A stretch of 64,000 nt of DNA from Methyloversatilis sp. GTDB taxonomy: Bacteria; Pseudomonadota; Gammaproteobacteria; Burkholderiales; Rhodocyclaceae. Positions 55,514 through 63,549 of the stretch are shown in pieces. The stretch's first letter is position 1. Each line of letters starts with the position of its first letter. The notes below the pieces were generated by a model that was not told where the DNA came from, did no database searches, and saw nothing but the letters and a program-made list of their open reading frames with translations. The translations under genes and the position numbers were made by a program. The stretch is from assembly GCA_016791045.1 (NCBI GenBank), contig JAEUNO010000022.1:1-64000 (forward strand). The letters run 5' to 3'.

Positions 55514-56731
55514 TCAGCGCAGGTTGACCAGGGTCTGCATGATCTGGTCCTGCGTCTTGATCGACTGCGCATTGGCCTGATAGGCGCGCTGCTGGGTGAT
55601 CATGTTCACCAGTTCGGCCGTCAGGTCGACATTGGAGTCTTCCACAGCCGCCGGCTGCAGGCCACCACGGTTGCCGGTCCCCGGCGTGCCGACAGCCGGT
55701 GGGCCGGAGAAGGAAGTTTCGGCCCAGGCGTTGCTGCCCAGTTGTGTCATGCCATCCGGATTCTGGAACGTCGCCATGACGACCTGGCCCAGATTGCGCG
55801 ACTGGCCGTTGGTGTAGCGCCCCTGCAGCACGCCTTCCGGCGACACGCTGATACCGGACAGTCGGCCGGAGGCGAATCCGTCCTGCGCCACCGCGTTTAC
55901 GCTGAAGGCGGAGCCGAACTGGGTCGAACCTGTGAGGTCGAGATCGAACGCCAGCGGACTGGTTGCACCGGTGGTGATGGCGAAAGACTGAGGCAGCGTT
56001 GTCGGGCCGACCAGACCGCCATTGGAATTGAAGGTGACCGCCGTGGCTGCGGTCGGCGCGCCACCGTCGAGCGAGGTGTGCATGTTCCACTGGTTCGGCG
56101 TCGCGGTCTTCACGAAGTACAGCGACATGATGTGCGAATTCCCCAGCGAGTCATACGACGTCAGCGAAGTCGAGTAAGAGAAGCTGGTGGTGTCGGTCGG
56201 CGAAAACACCGGATTGACCGGCGCGGACAGGCGCGAGTCGAGGTTGACCGCCAGGTCGGCTTCCACGGTGGAACGCGGCTCGCCGCCACTCAATGCGGTG
56301 TCGATGCGCAGGTCGATCGGCGCCGTCACGACGATGTTGTCGTCGGCATCGACGCCGTAACCCGTCAGGCGGTAGCCCGTGGCATTCACGATGTAGCCGT
56401 TCTTGTCCACGGAGAACTGACCGTTGCGTGTGTAAAGCACGGAACCGTTGTCGCTCATGCGGAAGAAGCCGTCGCCGTTGATCGCAAGGTCGAGCGGATT
56501 GCTCGTCACGGTGATGTTGCCCTGACTGAACTGCTGGGCAACGCCATTGACCGTGGCGCCGATGCCGATCTGCGATTTCCCGCCACCACCGAGGGTCGAG
56601 GCATACAGGTCAGAGAACTGGGCGGCGGATTGCTTGAAGCCGACAGTGGTCGAATTCGCCACGTTGTTGCTGATGGCATCGAGTGCCTTGGACGCAATGT
56701 TCAGTCCGGAAAGTCCTTGCTGGAAGGCCAT
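55514..56731 (-). CDS. flgE: Flagellar hook protein FlgE
   Basis: FlgE is the hook subunit. The 405-residue protein begins MAFQQGLSGLNIASKALDAISNNVANSTTVGFKQSAAQFSDLYA and contains AINGDGFFRMSDNGSVLYTRNGQFSVDKNGYIVNATGYRLTGYGVD and the C-terminal NVDLTAELVNMITQQRAYQANAQSIKTQDQIMQTLVNL. The variable surface domain lies in the middle. It lies 14 bp after flgD. Confidence 0.97.
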   Translation of the reverse strand: MAFQQGLSGLNIASKALDAISNNVANSTTVGFKQSAAQFSDLYASTLGGGGKSQIGIGATVNGVAQQFSQGNITVTSNPLDLAINGDGFFRMSDNGSVLYTRNGQFSVDKNGYIVNATGYRLTGYGVDADDNIVVTAPIDLRIDTALSGGEPRSTVEADLAVNLDSRLSAPVNPVFSPTDTTSFSYSTSLTSYDSLGNSHIMSLYFVKTATPNQWNMHTSLDGGAPTAATAVTFNSNGGLVGPTTLPQSFAITTGATSPLAFDLDLTGSTQFGSAFSVNAVAQDGFASGRLSGISVSPEGVLQGRYTNGQSRNLGQVVMATFQNPDGMTQLGSNAWAETSFSGPPAVGTPGTGNRGGLQPAAVEDSNVDLTAELVNMITQQRAYQANAQSIKTQDQIMQTLVNLR

Positions 56732-56745
56732 GATTCAACTCCCGA

Positions 56746-57423
56746 TCAGTAGATCTGCTTGATGTCGTTCATCGAGACCAGCGACTGCTGGCCTACATTC
56801 AGGCGGGTCTGGCCGCCGCTGCGCTCCACGCTCTGCACCACGGCAAGTTCGAGCGGCGTGGTGACCAGCTTCTGCGTGCCCTGGATGGCGCTCACAGTGA
56901 AGGAGTACTTGCCATCCTCAGCAACTGCCGTGCCAGCCATGTCGGTGCCGTCCCAGACGAACTGCGTGATGCCGGCATCGCGTGCGTCCAGATTGATTTC
57001 CTTCACCAGCACGCCATTGGCACCCTTGACCGATACCGTGACGCGATCGGCCGGCGACGTCAGCTCGATGCCGCCCATCGACTTGCCGTTCACCAGTTCC
57101 AGCGACGACCCTTCGACCAGCACCGCCCGGCCGACCAGCGCCGCGGCCTGCAGATACTGCGAATCGGCGGAACTGCTGGTGAGCTTTTCCAGCGTGCTGT
57201 TGAGCTTGCTGATGCCATCCACCGTACTGATCTGGGCCAGCTGGGAGGTGACCTGCGCGTTGTCCATCGGATTGAGCGGATCCTGCATCTTGAGCTGTGT
57301 CGTGAGCAGCATCAGGAAGCGGTTCTGCGCCGCGTCGATTTCCGAAGTCGCCTTGGTCTGCGTCGTGTTCAGCGAGCTGTAGATGTCTGCCGCCGAGGTG
57401 TTGCCGGTCGAATTGACTGCCAT
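56746..57423 (-). CDS. flgD: Flagellar hook capping protein FlgD
   Basis: FlgD caps the hook during assembly. The 225-residue protein has the conserved N-terminal segment AQNRFLMLLTTQLKMQDPLNPMDNAQVTSQLAQISTVDGISKLNSTLEKL, followed by the Tudor- and Fn3-like part (VGRAVLVEGSSLELVNGKSMGGIELTSPADRVTVSVKGANGVLVKEINL). It lies 10 bp after flgC. Confidence 0.96.
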   Translation of the reverse strand: MAVNSTGNTSAADIYSSLNTTQTKATSEIDAAQNRFLMLLTTQLKMQDPLNPMDNAQVTSQLAQISTVDGISKLNSTLEKLTSSSADSQYLQAAALVGRAVLVEGSSLELVNGKSMGGIELTSPADRVTVSVKGANGVLVKEINLDARDAGITQFVWDGTDMAGTAVAEDGKYSFTVSAIQGTQKLVTTPLELAVVQSVERSGGQTRLNVGQQSLVSMNDIKQIY

Positions 57424-57433
57424 GACGATTCCC

Positions 57434-57844
57434 TTACTGTCCGATGGAGAGAGTCTTGAGCATCAGCTGCTTCGCGGTATTCATCATTTCCGCGTTGGTC
57501 TGATACGAGCGGGAGGCGGAAATCATGTTCACCATCTCTTCCACCACATTGACGTTGGGCATCTGTACATAGCCCTCCTTGTTCGCCGCCGGATTCGTCG
57601 GGTCGTAAGTGGTGCGCAGCGGCGCGGCGCTTTCGACGATCTGCGTCACGCGCACACCGTTGGCCTCGCCGCCTTCGCTGATCGGACGCACTTCGAACAC
57701 CACCTGCTTGGCGCGATAGGGCTGGCCATTGGCCGAGGTCACCGAATCAGCATTGGCCAGGTTGCTGGACACCGTGTTCAGGCGCACCGACTGAGCGGTG
57801 AGCGCCGACCCTGCAATGCCGAAAACGTTGAACATGTTTCCCAT
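57434..57844 (-). CDS. flgC: Flagellar proximal rod protein FlgC
   Basis: FlgC is a proximal rod subunit. The 136-residue protein begins [50 protein letters not shown] and ends [37 protein letters not shown], typical for FlgC. It lies 11 bp after flgB. Confidence 0.97.
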   Translation of the reverse strand: MGNMFNVFGIAGSALTAQSVRLNTVSSNLANADSVTSANGQPYRAKQVVFEVRPISEGGEANGVRVTQIVESAAPLRTTYDPTNPAANKEGYVQMPNVNVVEEMVNMISASRSYQTNAEMMNTAKQLMLKTLSIGQ

Positions 57845-57855
57845 GATCGGTCTCC

Positions 57856-58263
57856 TTACTGGCCTTGTATGGCGTTCTGCATCGTGCGCAGGCGACCGTT
57901 GATGAAGGTGAGCAGCGCCTCGTACTGCACGGTGTTCTCGGCGAAGGCGGCACGCTCGACGTCCATGTCCACCGTGTTGCCGTCGAGGCTGGACTGCGTT
58001 TCGGTGCGGTACTTCAGCGAAGCGTCCATCGACGCGTCACCCTTGGCTTCGATGTGCCGCGCCGACGTGCGCGCAAGCTCGACCGGGCCGCCGAGGCGAC
58101 CGCCCATCGCGGCTTCCAGCGCGCCGCGAAAATCGACGTCGCGCGCCTTGTAGTGCGGTGTATCGGCGTTCGCGATGTTGGCGGCCAGCGTTTGCTGGCG
58201 GGTCGCCCGCACGCCGAGGGCGGCTTGCGGAAGGTCGAGCAGTTTGTCGAGAGGGTTCGGCAT
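57856..58263 (-). CDS. flgB: Flagellar proximal rod protein FlgB
   Basis: FlgB is the first gene of the flgBCDEFGHIJ(KL) transcript. The 135-residue protein has [38 protein letters not shown] and a C-terminal helix ([37 protein letters not shown]). The start at 58263 fits family length. A near-consensus sigma-54 promoter lies only about 15-30 bp upstream of the start, leaving an unusually short leader. Confidence 0.96.
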   Translation of the reverse strand: MPNPLDKLLDLPQAALGVRATRQQTLAANIANADTPHYKARDVDFRGALEAAMGGRLGGPVELARTSARHIEAKGDASMDASLKYRTETQSSLDGNTVDMDVERAAFAENTVQYEALLTFINGRLRTMQNAIQGQ

Positions 58264-58277
58264 GATGGGTATCCCAT

Positions 58278-58293
58278 TGCAGCTATCGTGCCA
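58278..58293 (-). promoter_or_regulatory. Sigma-54 (-24/-12) promoter upstream of flgB
   Basis: The - strand reads TGGCACG-ATAG-CTGCA, matching the consensus TGGCACG-N4-TTGCA with a single mismatch and exact GG-N10-GC spacing. The -12 element is about 16 nt before the flgB ATG, so the predicted transcript start is only about 4-5 nt from the start codon. Confidence 0.6.
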
Positions 58294-58370
58294 GCCACTC
58301 TATGGCCCGATTGCCGGTCTGGATCGGCAAAAAAGGACGGTTGCAGCCCCGCCTTTCAAGGCTATCTGCC

Positions 58371-58445
58371 GCCCGGAAGCGGCAAACCTTGCCGCTTCCG
58401 GGCTCCTTGATTCACCGCAAACCCAATCCCGGAAAGGGTTTGCGG
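58371..58445. repeat. Stem-loop array between flgB and flgA
   Basis: The 309-bp divergent intergenic region carries a perfect 15-bp stem (58371-58385 with 58389-58403, loop ACC) and a perfect 10-bp stem CCGCAAACCC/GGGTTTGCGG (58415-58424 with 58436-58445). Further CCGG- and GCAAACC-like partial repeats run to about 58490. No T-run follows, so these are not clear terminators. They lie between the two divergent flagellar promoters. Confidence 0.65.
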
Positions 58446-58572
58446 GCCGGCAAGCCCGGTTTGCGGCAACCACCGGTCGACAAACCGGAACAAGGCGGTG
58501 CTTTCAGCCCTATTTGCGTCTTCGCAACGCAGGCTCGGGTGGTGCAATGGAAACCTTGCCAAGGAGCCCGCC

Positions 58573-59265
58573 ATGATCCGTCGTCTGCTGATCCCCTCAT
58601 GTATCGCGCTGTGCAGCGCCGCTCTGGCCGCGCCACCCGTGGCGCCGGCCAGCGAACAGCTGCGGCGCGCGGTGGGCGACTTCCTGCAGCAGCAGACGGC
58701 CGGGCTGCCGGGCCAGGCCAGTTTCGAGGTGGGGCAGGTTGACGCGCGACTGGCGCTGGAAAGCTGCGCCGCGCACGAGGTATTCCTGCCGACAGGCAGT
58801 CGCGCCTGGGGTCGCGTGCAGGTCGGCGTGCGCTGCGTCGCCGGCGCCAGCTGGACGATCTACGTGCCGGCGCGGGTCAAGGTCAGCGGCGACTATCTGG
58901 TCGCTGCGCGCGCGCTCGGTCGCGGCCAGATCATTGCGGACGGCGATTTCGGCTTCATGCGCGGCGAGCTGACCGAACTGCCACCCAATATGGTCAGTGA
59001 CCCGCAGCAGGTGATCGGCCAGACGGTCAATGCCGCCATCGGCGCGGGCCAGCCGCTGCGCGCAGACTGGCTGCGCGCCCCGGTCGCGGTCCAGCAGGGT
59101 CAGCAGGTGAAACTGTTCGCGCGCGGCAACGGATTTGCGATCAGTCACGACGGTCGCGCACTGGCCAGCGCCCAGCAGGGCCAGATGGTGCAGGTGCGCA
59201 CCGGGCGCGGCCAGGTCGTCAGCGGCGTCGCCCGCCCGGGCGGTCTGGTGGAGGTTGTCTATTGA
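58573..59265 (+). CDS. flgA: Flagellar P-ring assembly chaperone FlgA
   Basis: FlgA helps FlgI assemble into the P ring in the periplasm. The 230-residue protein has a signal peptide (LLIPSCIALCSAALAAP), followed by an SAF-like domain (RVKVSGDYLVAARALGRGQIIADGDFGFMRGELTELPPNMVSDPQQVIGQTVNAAIGAGQPLRADWLRAP). The C-terminal VKLFARGNGFAISHDGRALASAQQGQMVQVRTGRGQVVSGVARPGGLVEV is typical. The ATG at 58573 follows AAGGAG. It is divergent from flgB. Confidence 0.94.
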   Translation: MIRRLLIPSCIALCSAALAAPPVAPASEQLRRAVGDFLQQQTAGLPGQASFEVGQVDARLALESCAAHEVFLPTGSRAWGRVQVGVRCVAGASWTIYVPARVKVSGDYLVAARALGRGQIIADGDFGFMRGELTELPPNMVSDPQQVIGQTVNAAIGAGQPLRADWLRAPVAVQQGQQVKLFARGNGFAISHDGRALASAQQGQMVQVRTGRGQVVSGVARPGGLVEVVY

Positions 59266-59365
59266 GTCAATTCACCTGACACCAGCAGGTCGGTCGCCAC
59301 CGGCCCCTCTGCTTGGTATATTCATGAGCCTGCCGCCGTGTAGGACGGCTCCCTACAAAAAGTCC

Positions 59366-59392
59366 TAAAGTTTTGTACGGGTGCCGTCGTAA
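59366..59392 (+). promoter_or_regulatory. Candidate sigma-28 (FliA) promoter of flgMN
   Basis: TAAAG (59366-59370) is followed after 12 nt by GCCGTCGTAA (59383-59392), resembling the flagellar TAAA-N15-GCCGATAA pattern. It lies 33 nt before the flgM start. FliA itself is encoded at 61923-62639, which fits feedback through the anti-sigma factor. Confidence 0.5.
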
Positions 59393-59424
59393 TACGAGTC
59401 GAACGTCTTATGAAAGGGTTCATC

Positions 59425-59739
59425 GTGAAAATCGACGGAACTGGAAAACCGCTTGCACCGACGGCAACTTCGGCTACAAAGAGCAGCTCGGCGAACAGTT
59501 CGACGACTGCAACTTCATCTGCCGCCGCACCCGGCGCGCAGGTCGACATTTCAGGCACGTCCTCGCGACTGCGCGAACTTGAAGCGTCAGTGGCCAATGT
59601 GCCGGTGGTCGACAGCGCACGCGTCGACGAGATCAAGCAGGCCATCGCCGACGGCCGTTTCAAGGTCAATGCGGACCGCGTGGCCGACAGCCTGATCGAA
59701 AGTGTGCGTCAGATGCTGAACACACGTCCGGCAGCCTGA
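59425..59739 (+). CDS. flgM: Anti-sigma-28 factor FlgM
   Basis: FlgM holds FliA inactive until the hook is complete and is then exported. The GTG at 59425 has AAAGGG 6 nt upstream and gives MKIDGTGKPLAP, the usual FlgM start; an ATG 15 nt upstream lacks a ribosome site. The first half is Ser/Thr/Ala-rich and disordered. The C-terminal half (VPVVDSARVDEIKQAIADGRFKVNADRVADSLIESVRQML) carries the sigma-binding helices. It overlaps the flgN start by one nt. Confidence 0.9.
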   Translation: MKIDGTGKPLAPTATSATKSSSANSSTTATSSAAAPGAQVDISGTSSRLRELEASVANVPVVDSARVDEIKQAIADGRFKVNADRVADSLIESVRQMLNTRPAA

Positions 59740-60233
59740 TGGCCGCAACCGAGCCGGCGGCTCAGACCGCAGCCAGGTTGGCCGCACTGATGACCGAGGA
59801 AACGGTGACCTTGCGCACCGCCCTCGGACATTTGCACGCCGAGCGCCGCGCCCTTGAAGCGGGCGAAGTCGATACGCTCGCCGTGCTCGCGGCGCGCAAA
59901 TCCGAAGCGTACGGACGCCTGGCGCAACTGGGCGATGCACGCACGGCGTTGCTTGTGCGCGCCGGCAGCAAATCGGGGCGCGACGACATCGAAGCACTGT
60001 TCCAGAGCGCGCCCGACTGGGCCGCCTGCAGGCAGCCCTTCAAGGAACTCGTTGCGCTTGCCAGGGAAGCGCACGACCTGAACCAGGCGAATGGCGTGCT
60101 CATCCGGGCGCAGATGAAGTCCAGCCAGCAGGCGCTGGCGGTGCTGATGTCCGCATCGGAACAGGCATCGACCTACGGGCCGGACGGCCAGTCGATGGCG
60201 CGAACGACCAGCCGCTCACTCGGCAGCGCCTGA
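59739..60233 (+). CDS. flgN: Flagellar export chaperone FlgN
   Basis: FlgN chaperones FlgK and FlgL to the export gate. The 164-residue protein is almost all helical (LAALMTEETVTLRTALGHLHAERRALEAGEVDTLAVLAARKSEAYGRLAQL, then FKELVALAREAHDLNQANGVLIRAQMKSSQQALAVLM), the pattern shared by FlgN proteins. The start ATG shares an A with the flgM stop. No hook gene follows on this strand. Confidence 0.88.
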   Translation: MAATEPAAQTAARLAALMTEETVTLRTALGHLHAERRALEAGEVDTLAVLAARKSEAYGRLAQLGDARTALLVRAGSKSGRDDIEALFQSAPDWAACRQPFKELVALAREAHDLNQANGVLIRAQMKSSQQALAVLMSASEQASTYGPDGQSMARTTSRSLGSA

Positions 60234-60300
60234 ACTTTCCGGTGGTACCGACGGAGCCCGCGGCGTCTGCCGGCGGGCTTTCTGGCGTCTGCGCGACCGG

Positions 60301-61140
60301 CTACAGCTTCGGGAAGCTTGATCCCAGACTGCCTTCCGGTACGTCGGCCGGGCCGGATGGCGGCTGACCCGGCACGATGACACGCTCGGTAGAGTAGGTT
60401 TCGATGCGGATCGACACCCGGCGGTTCTTCGCCCGCCCTTCTTCCGTCGTGTTGTCGGCCACCGGGCGCTGATCGGCCAGACCCGCCGCGGTAAGCCGGG
60501 TTGCCAGGATGCCCTCGTCGGCGAATACGCGCGTCACTGCGCCCGCGCGAACCGCCGACAGTTCCCAGTTCGAGCCCAGCCTGCCGCCGGCCGGGACATT
60601 GTCGGTGTGGCCCTCGATCACCAGCGGAAAGTCGGTGTAGAGCAGTACGCGCGCAACGGCGCCGATGATGTCCCGTGCAGCGGGCTCGAGCACGCTTTCA
60701 CCCGGGCCGAACAGGAATTTCGAGTCGAGATCCACCGTGATGCCCAATGCGCCCTGGGTGACGCTGGCCTGCCCGTCACGGGTGAGTGCGGACAGCGCCT
60801 GCTGGATGTCCTTTGCCGCCTTGTCCGCCCGCTCTCGCCGCTCCTGCGCCTTCTGCGCGGCGCGATGGGCACGCAGCTCGTCGATCTCGACCTGCATGCG
60901 GGCACTCTGGTCGGTCGCCGGCAGTTCGATCAGCCGCACGCCTTCGCGCGCTGCGAAGGCGCTGTTCAGCGACTGGCTCAGCGTGCGGTATTTGCCGTCA
61001 TTGACCTGCGAAATTGCGTACATCACGACGAAGAAGGCAAACAGCAAGGTCACCAGATCGGCATACGAAATGAGCCACCGGTCGTGGTTCTCGTCCGAAT
61101 CCGGCACATAGCGACGCTTCCTCACGGTCCGCCTGCCCAC
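60301..61140 (-). CDS. motD: Flagellar motor protein MotD (MotB-like stator)
   Basis: This 279-residue stator subunit starts at a GTG one nt after motC ends. It has the single membrane helix with the proton-channel Asp in DRWLISYADLVTLLFAFFVVMYA and a periplasmic OmpA-like domain (LDSKFLFGPGESVLEPAARDIIGAVARVL, then VIEGHTDNVPAGGRLGSNWELSAVRAGAVTRVF). In the MotCD nomenclature it works with MotC. Spacing and fusion-like adjacency suggest co-translation. Confidence 0.9.
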   Translation of the reverse strand: MGRRTVRKRRYVPDSDENHDRWLISYADLVTLLFAFFVVMYAISQVNDGKYRTLSQSLNSAFAAREGVRLIELPATDQSARMQVEIDELRAHRAAQKAQERRERADKAAKDIQQALSALTRDGQASVTQGALGITVDLDSKFLFGPGESVLEPAARDIIGAVARVLLYTDFPLVIEGHTDNVPAGGRLGSNWELSAVRAGAVTRVFADEGILATRLTAAGLADQRPVADNTTEEGRAKNRRVSIRIETYSTERVIVPGQPPSGPADVPEGSLGSSFPKL

Positions 61141-61899
61141 TCAACCGGGTACCGATGCGACGTAGCCGAGCAATCGGCTTTCGATGATGCGCGGATTGTC
61201 GCCGTTGGCGATGCCGGCCAGACCGTCGACGAACATTTCGCGCAGGCTGATCAGCTGGGTGACATGCATCTGCAGTTTGCGCCCGATCGGCAGGAAGATC
61301 AGGTTCGCGCTGCCCACCCCGTAGATCGTCGCCACGAAGGCGGTGGCGATACCGGCGCCGAGCCGCGCCGGATCGCCCAGGTTTTCCATCACGTGAATCA
61401 GGCCCAGAACCGCGCCCAGAATGCCTATCGTCGGCGCGTAGCCAGCAGCGGCATCCCATACGCGGGCCGCCTGGCGCAGCGTGGTTTCGTAGGTGGTGAT
61501 CTCGACCTCCATGACCTCGCGCAGGCGTTCCGAATCGGCGCCATCGACCAGCAGCTGCACGCCCTTCCGAAAGAACGGGTCCGGCTCGCTGCCGATGTGC
61601 TTTTCCAGCACCAGAATGCCTTCTCGTCGCGACAGCGTGGCCCAGCCGACCAGTTTGCGGATCATGTCGTCGGGTACCGCTGCCGGCGCCGAAAAAGCCC
61701 AGCCGCCCATGCGCATGCCGCGCATGAAGATGGGAAAGCGGGTCTGCAGCATGGTCGCGCCCAGCGTGCCCCCGAGCACGATGACCAGCGCGGCCGGCTG
61801 GAACAGCGACGACAGGCTGCCGCCTTCGAGCACCTGGCCCGCCATGATGGCGGCGAAGCCCAGAGCCAGGCCGACGATGCTGAGACGATCGACACGCAT
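61141..61899 (-). CDS. motC: Flagellar motor protein MotC (MotA-like stator)
   Basis: This 252-residue protein has four hydrophobic segments and a cytoplasmic loop. The start is at MRVDRLSIVGLALGFAAIMAGQVLEGGSLSSLF; a 28-residue upstream extension is Arg/Pro-rich and unlikely. AGYAPTIGILGAVLGLIHVMENLGDPARLGAGIATAFVATIYGVGSANL carries the conserved channel-lining Pro region of MotA proteins. It lies between fliA and motD, as in other beta- and gammaproteobacteria. Confidence 0.92.
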   Translation of the reverse strand: MRVDRLSIVGLALGFAAIMAGQVLEGGSLSSLFQPAALVIVLGGTLGATMLQTRFPIFMRGMRMGGWAFSAPAAVPDDMIRKLVGWATLSRREGILVLEKHIGSEPDPFFRKGVQLLVDGADSERLREVMEVEITTYETTLRQAARVWDAAAGYAPTIGILGAVLGLIHVMENLGDPARLGAGIATAFVATIYGVGSANLIFLPIGRKLQMHVTQLISLREMFVDGLAGIANGDNPRIIESRLLGYVASVPG

Positions 61900-61922
61900 G
61901 GGAATATCGGGCCGGCGCGCGC

Positions 61923-62639
61923 TCAGGCGCGCGCCGAGATGCGGCTGCGCAGGCGCGCGATGGCCTGACTGTGCAGCTGGCACACGCGCGATTCCGAAAC
62001 CCCGAGAATTTCGCCGATCTCGCGCAGGTTCAGGTCTTCTTCGTAGTACAGGCCCATCACGGTCTTTTCGCGATCCGGCAGGTCACCGATGGCGCGGACA
62101 AGAACGTCGCGCATGTTCTTGTCGAGCAGCCGGGCGAGCGGATCGAGATCTTCGGTGCCGACGCTGTGACGATCCAGGTAATCGTCGTCGTCACCGTTGG
62201 TGAAATCTTCGAAATAGACGAGCTGGTAGCCACGCGCTTCCTGCAGCATCTTCTGGTACTCGCCCAGCGGCATGCCGAGCGATTCGGCCAGTTCGCCTTC
62301 GGTCGGCTGGCGACCCTTGGCCTGCTCCAGCGTGGTGATCGCGGTTTCGATGCGGCGCATGTCACGCCGCAGGCTGCGCGGCAGCCAGTCGTTCTCGCGC
62401 AGGCCGTCGAGCATGGCACCGCGTATGCGTTGCACGGCATAGGTCTCGAACTGCGCACCGAGACCTTCTTCATAGCGGTTCATCGCATCAAGCAGCCCGA
62501 GCATGCCGTTCTGGATGATGTCTTCGACCTGCACGCTGGCCGGCAACTTGGCCATCAGGTGGTAGGCGATGCGCTTGACCAGCGGCGCATAGTGCTTGGC
62601 GAGCTGGTCGCGGTCCAGTGTTCCGGATGCGGTATACAT
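61923..62639 (-). CDS. fliA: Flagellar sigma factor FliA (sigma-28)
   Basis: FliA directs late flagellar and motility gene transcription. The 238-residue protein has region 2 (HYAPLVKRIAYHLMAKLPASVQVEDIIQNGMLGLLDAMNRYEEGLGAQFETYAVQRIRGAMLDGLRENDWLPRSLR), region 3 and region 4 (LPDREKTVMGLYYEEDLNLREIGEILGVSESRVCQLHSQAIARLR). Length and motifs are normal. Its anti-sigma factor FlgM is encoded at 59425-59739. Confidence 0.97.
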   Translation of the reverse strand: MYTASGTLDRDQLAKHYAPLVKRIAYHLMAKLPASVQVEDIIQNGMLGLLDAMNRYEEGLGAQFETYAVQRIRGAMLDGLRENDWLPRSLRRDMRRIETAITTLEQAKGRQPTEGELAESLGMPLGEYQKMLQEARGYQLVYFEDFTNGDDDDYLDRHSVGTEDLDPLARLLDKNMRDVLVRAIGDLPDREKTVMGLYYEEDLNLREIGEILGVSESRVCQLHSQAIARLRSRISARA

Positions 62640-62670
62640 AGGTCGTCCTCTGCTTCGGCCGGCTGCGCGA

Positions 62671-63549
62671 TCAGGCTACGCGTGCCGAAAGCCCATCTGG
62701 CAGTCCGGCCGGATCGCCGGACTGGGTGTCGTTGTGCGGCATCAACATACCGGGTTTTTCCGTCTCGCGGGTCACGAAGAGCTTTTCGGCAAGATCGCGT
62801 CCGATCTTGAGGGCATCGTCACCCGCCACCACAAAATTCGGCCGCTGATAGCCGGCGGGCAGGCAACCCAGCCAGTGCAGCGCGCTGCCGAGGTGTTCGC
62901 TCACCACGCCATTCAGGCTGGCGAACGCCTGGCGGGCGTCCGACACCGAGCGCGCGCGGCTGACACCGACATGAACCGGGCGCACCGCCCCGGCCGACAG
63001 CGGCGCATTGCCGGTCAGATGACGCTTGATCAGCGCGTACGCAGCGGTGACGCTGACGCCGGACGCGGCAGTCACCACCGCCAGACGATCGGCGCGACGC
63101 GCCAGCGCCGACAATTGCGATTCTTCGAGCGCGCAGTCGATGATCAGCAACTCGGTTTCGCGCGTCAGTTCGATCAGTGCCTCATCCAGCGCCTCGAGTT
63201 GCAGGCGGTTCAGCTGCCGCGAGTTCTGCGCAAGACGCGCCGCCGGCACCACCGACACGCCGTGCTGCGAGAGCAGCGGTACCGACCCCAGCGGCGCATC
63301 GCGGTTGATCGCCTGCAACAGGTCGAGTCGGGAAGTCAGCCCCAGCCGGGCGGTTGCCGAACCCAGTCCCTGATGTTCGTCGATGACAGTGACGCGCAGG
63401 CCGCTGCGTGCGGCTTCGATTGCGGCGCCGAGCGCCACCGAGGTTGCACCGACGCCCGCCATGGCGCCCGCCACGCTGATGCGCTGGGTCGGGTAGCGGC
63501 GGAACATTGCGCGCAGACCGGCGGCCTGGTCCTTCATCGGATCAGCCAC
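62671..63549 (-). CDS. flhG: FlhG/FleN-like MinD family protein with degenerate Walker A
   Basis: FlhG limits flagellar number by stimulating the GTPase FlhF. The 292-residue protein begins MADPMKDQAAGLRAMF, which holds the DQxxxLR FlhF-activating motif at 7-13. The Walker A site expected as KGGVGKT reads MAGVGAT (30-36), so both conserved lysines are lost. Asp-containing strand 3 (ELLIIDCALEESQ) and LRVTVIDEHQGLGSATARLGL remain. ATP-driven dimerisation is therefore doubtful. The start overlaps the end of flhF by 8 nt, as in other flhF-flhG pairs. Confidence 0.88.
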   Translation of the reverse strand: MADPMKDQAAGLRAMFRRYPTQRISVAGAMAGVGATSVALGAAIEAARSGLRVTVIDEHQGLGSATARLGLTSRLDLLQAINRDAPLGSVPLLSQHGVSVVPAARLAQNSRQLNRLQLEALDEALIELTRETELLIIDCALEESQLSALARRADRLAVVTAASGVSVTAAYALIKRHLTGNAPLSAGAVRPVHVGVSRARSVSDARQAFASLNGVVSEHLGSALHWLGCLPAGYQRPNFVVAGDDALKIGRDLAEKLFVTRETEKPGMLMPHNDTQSGDPAGLPDGLSARVA

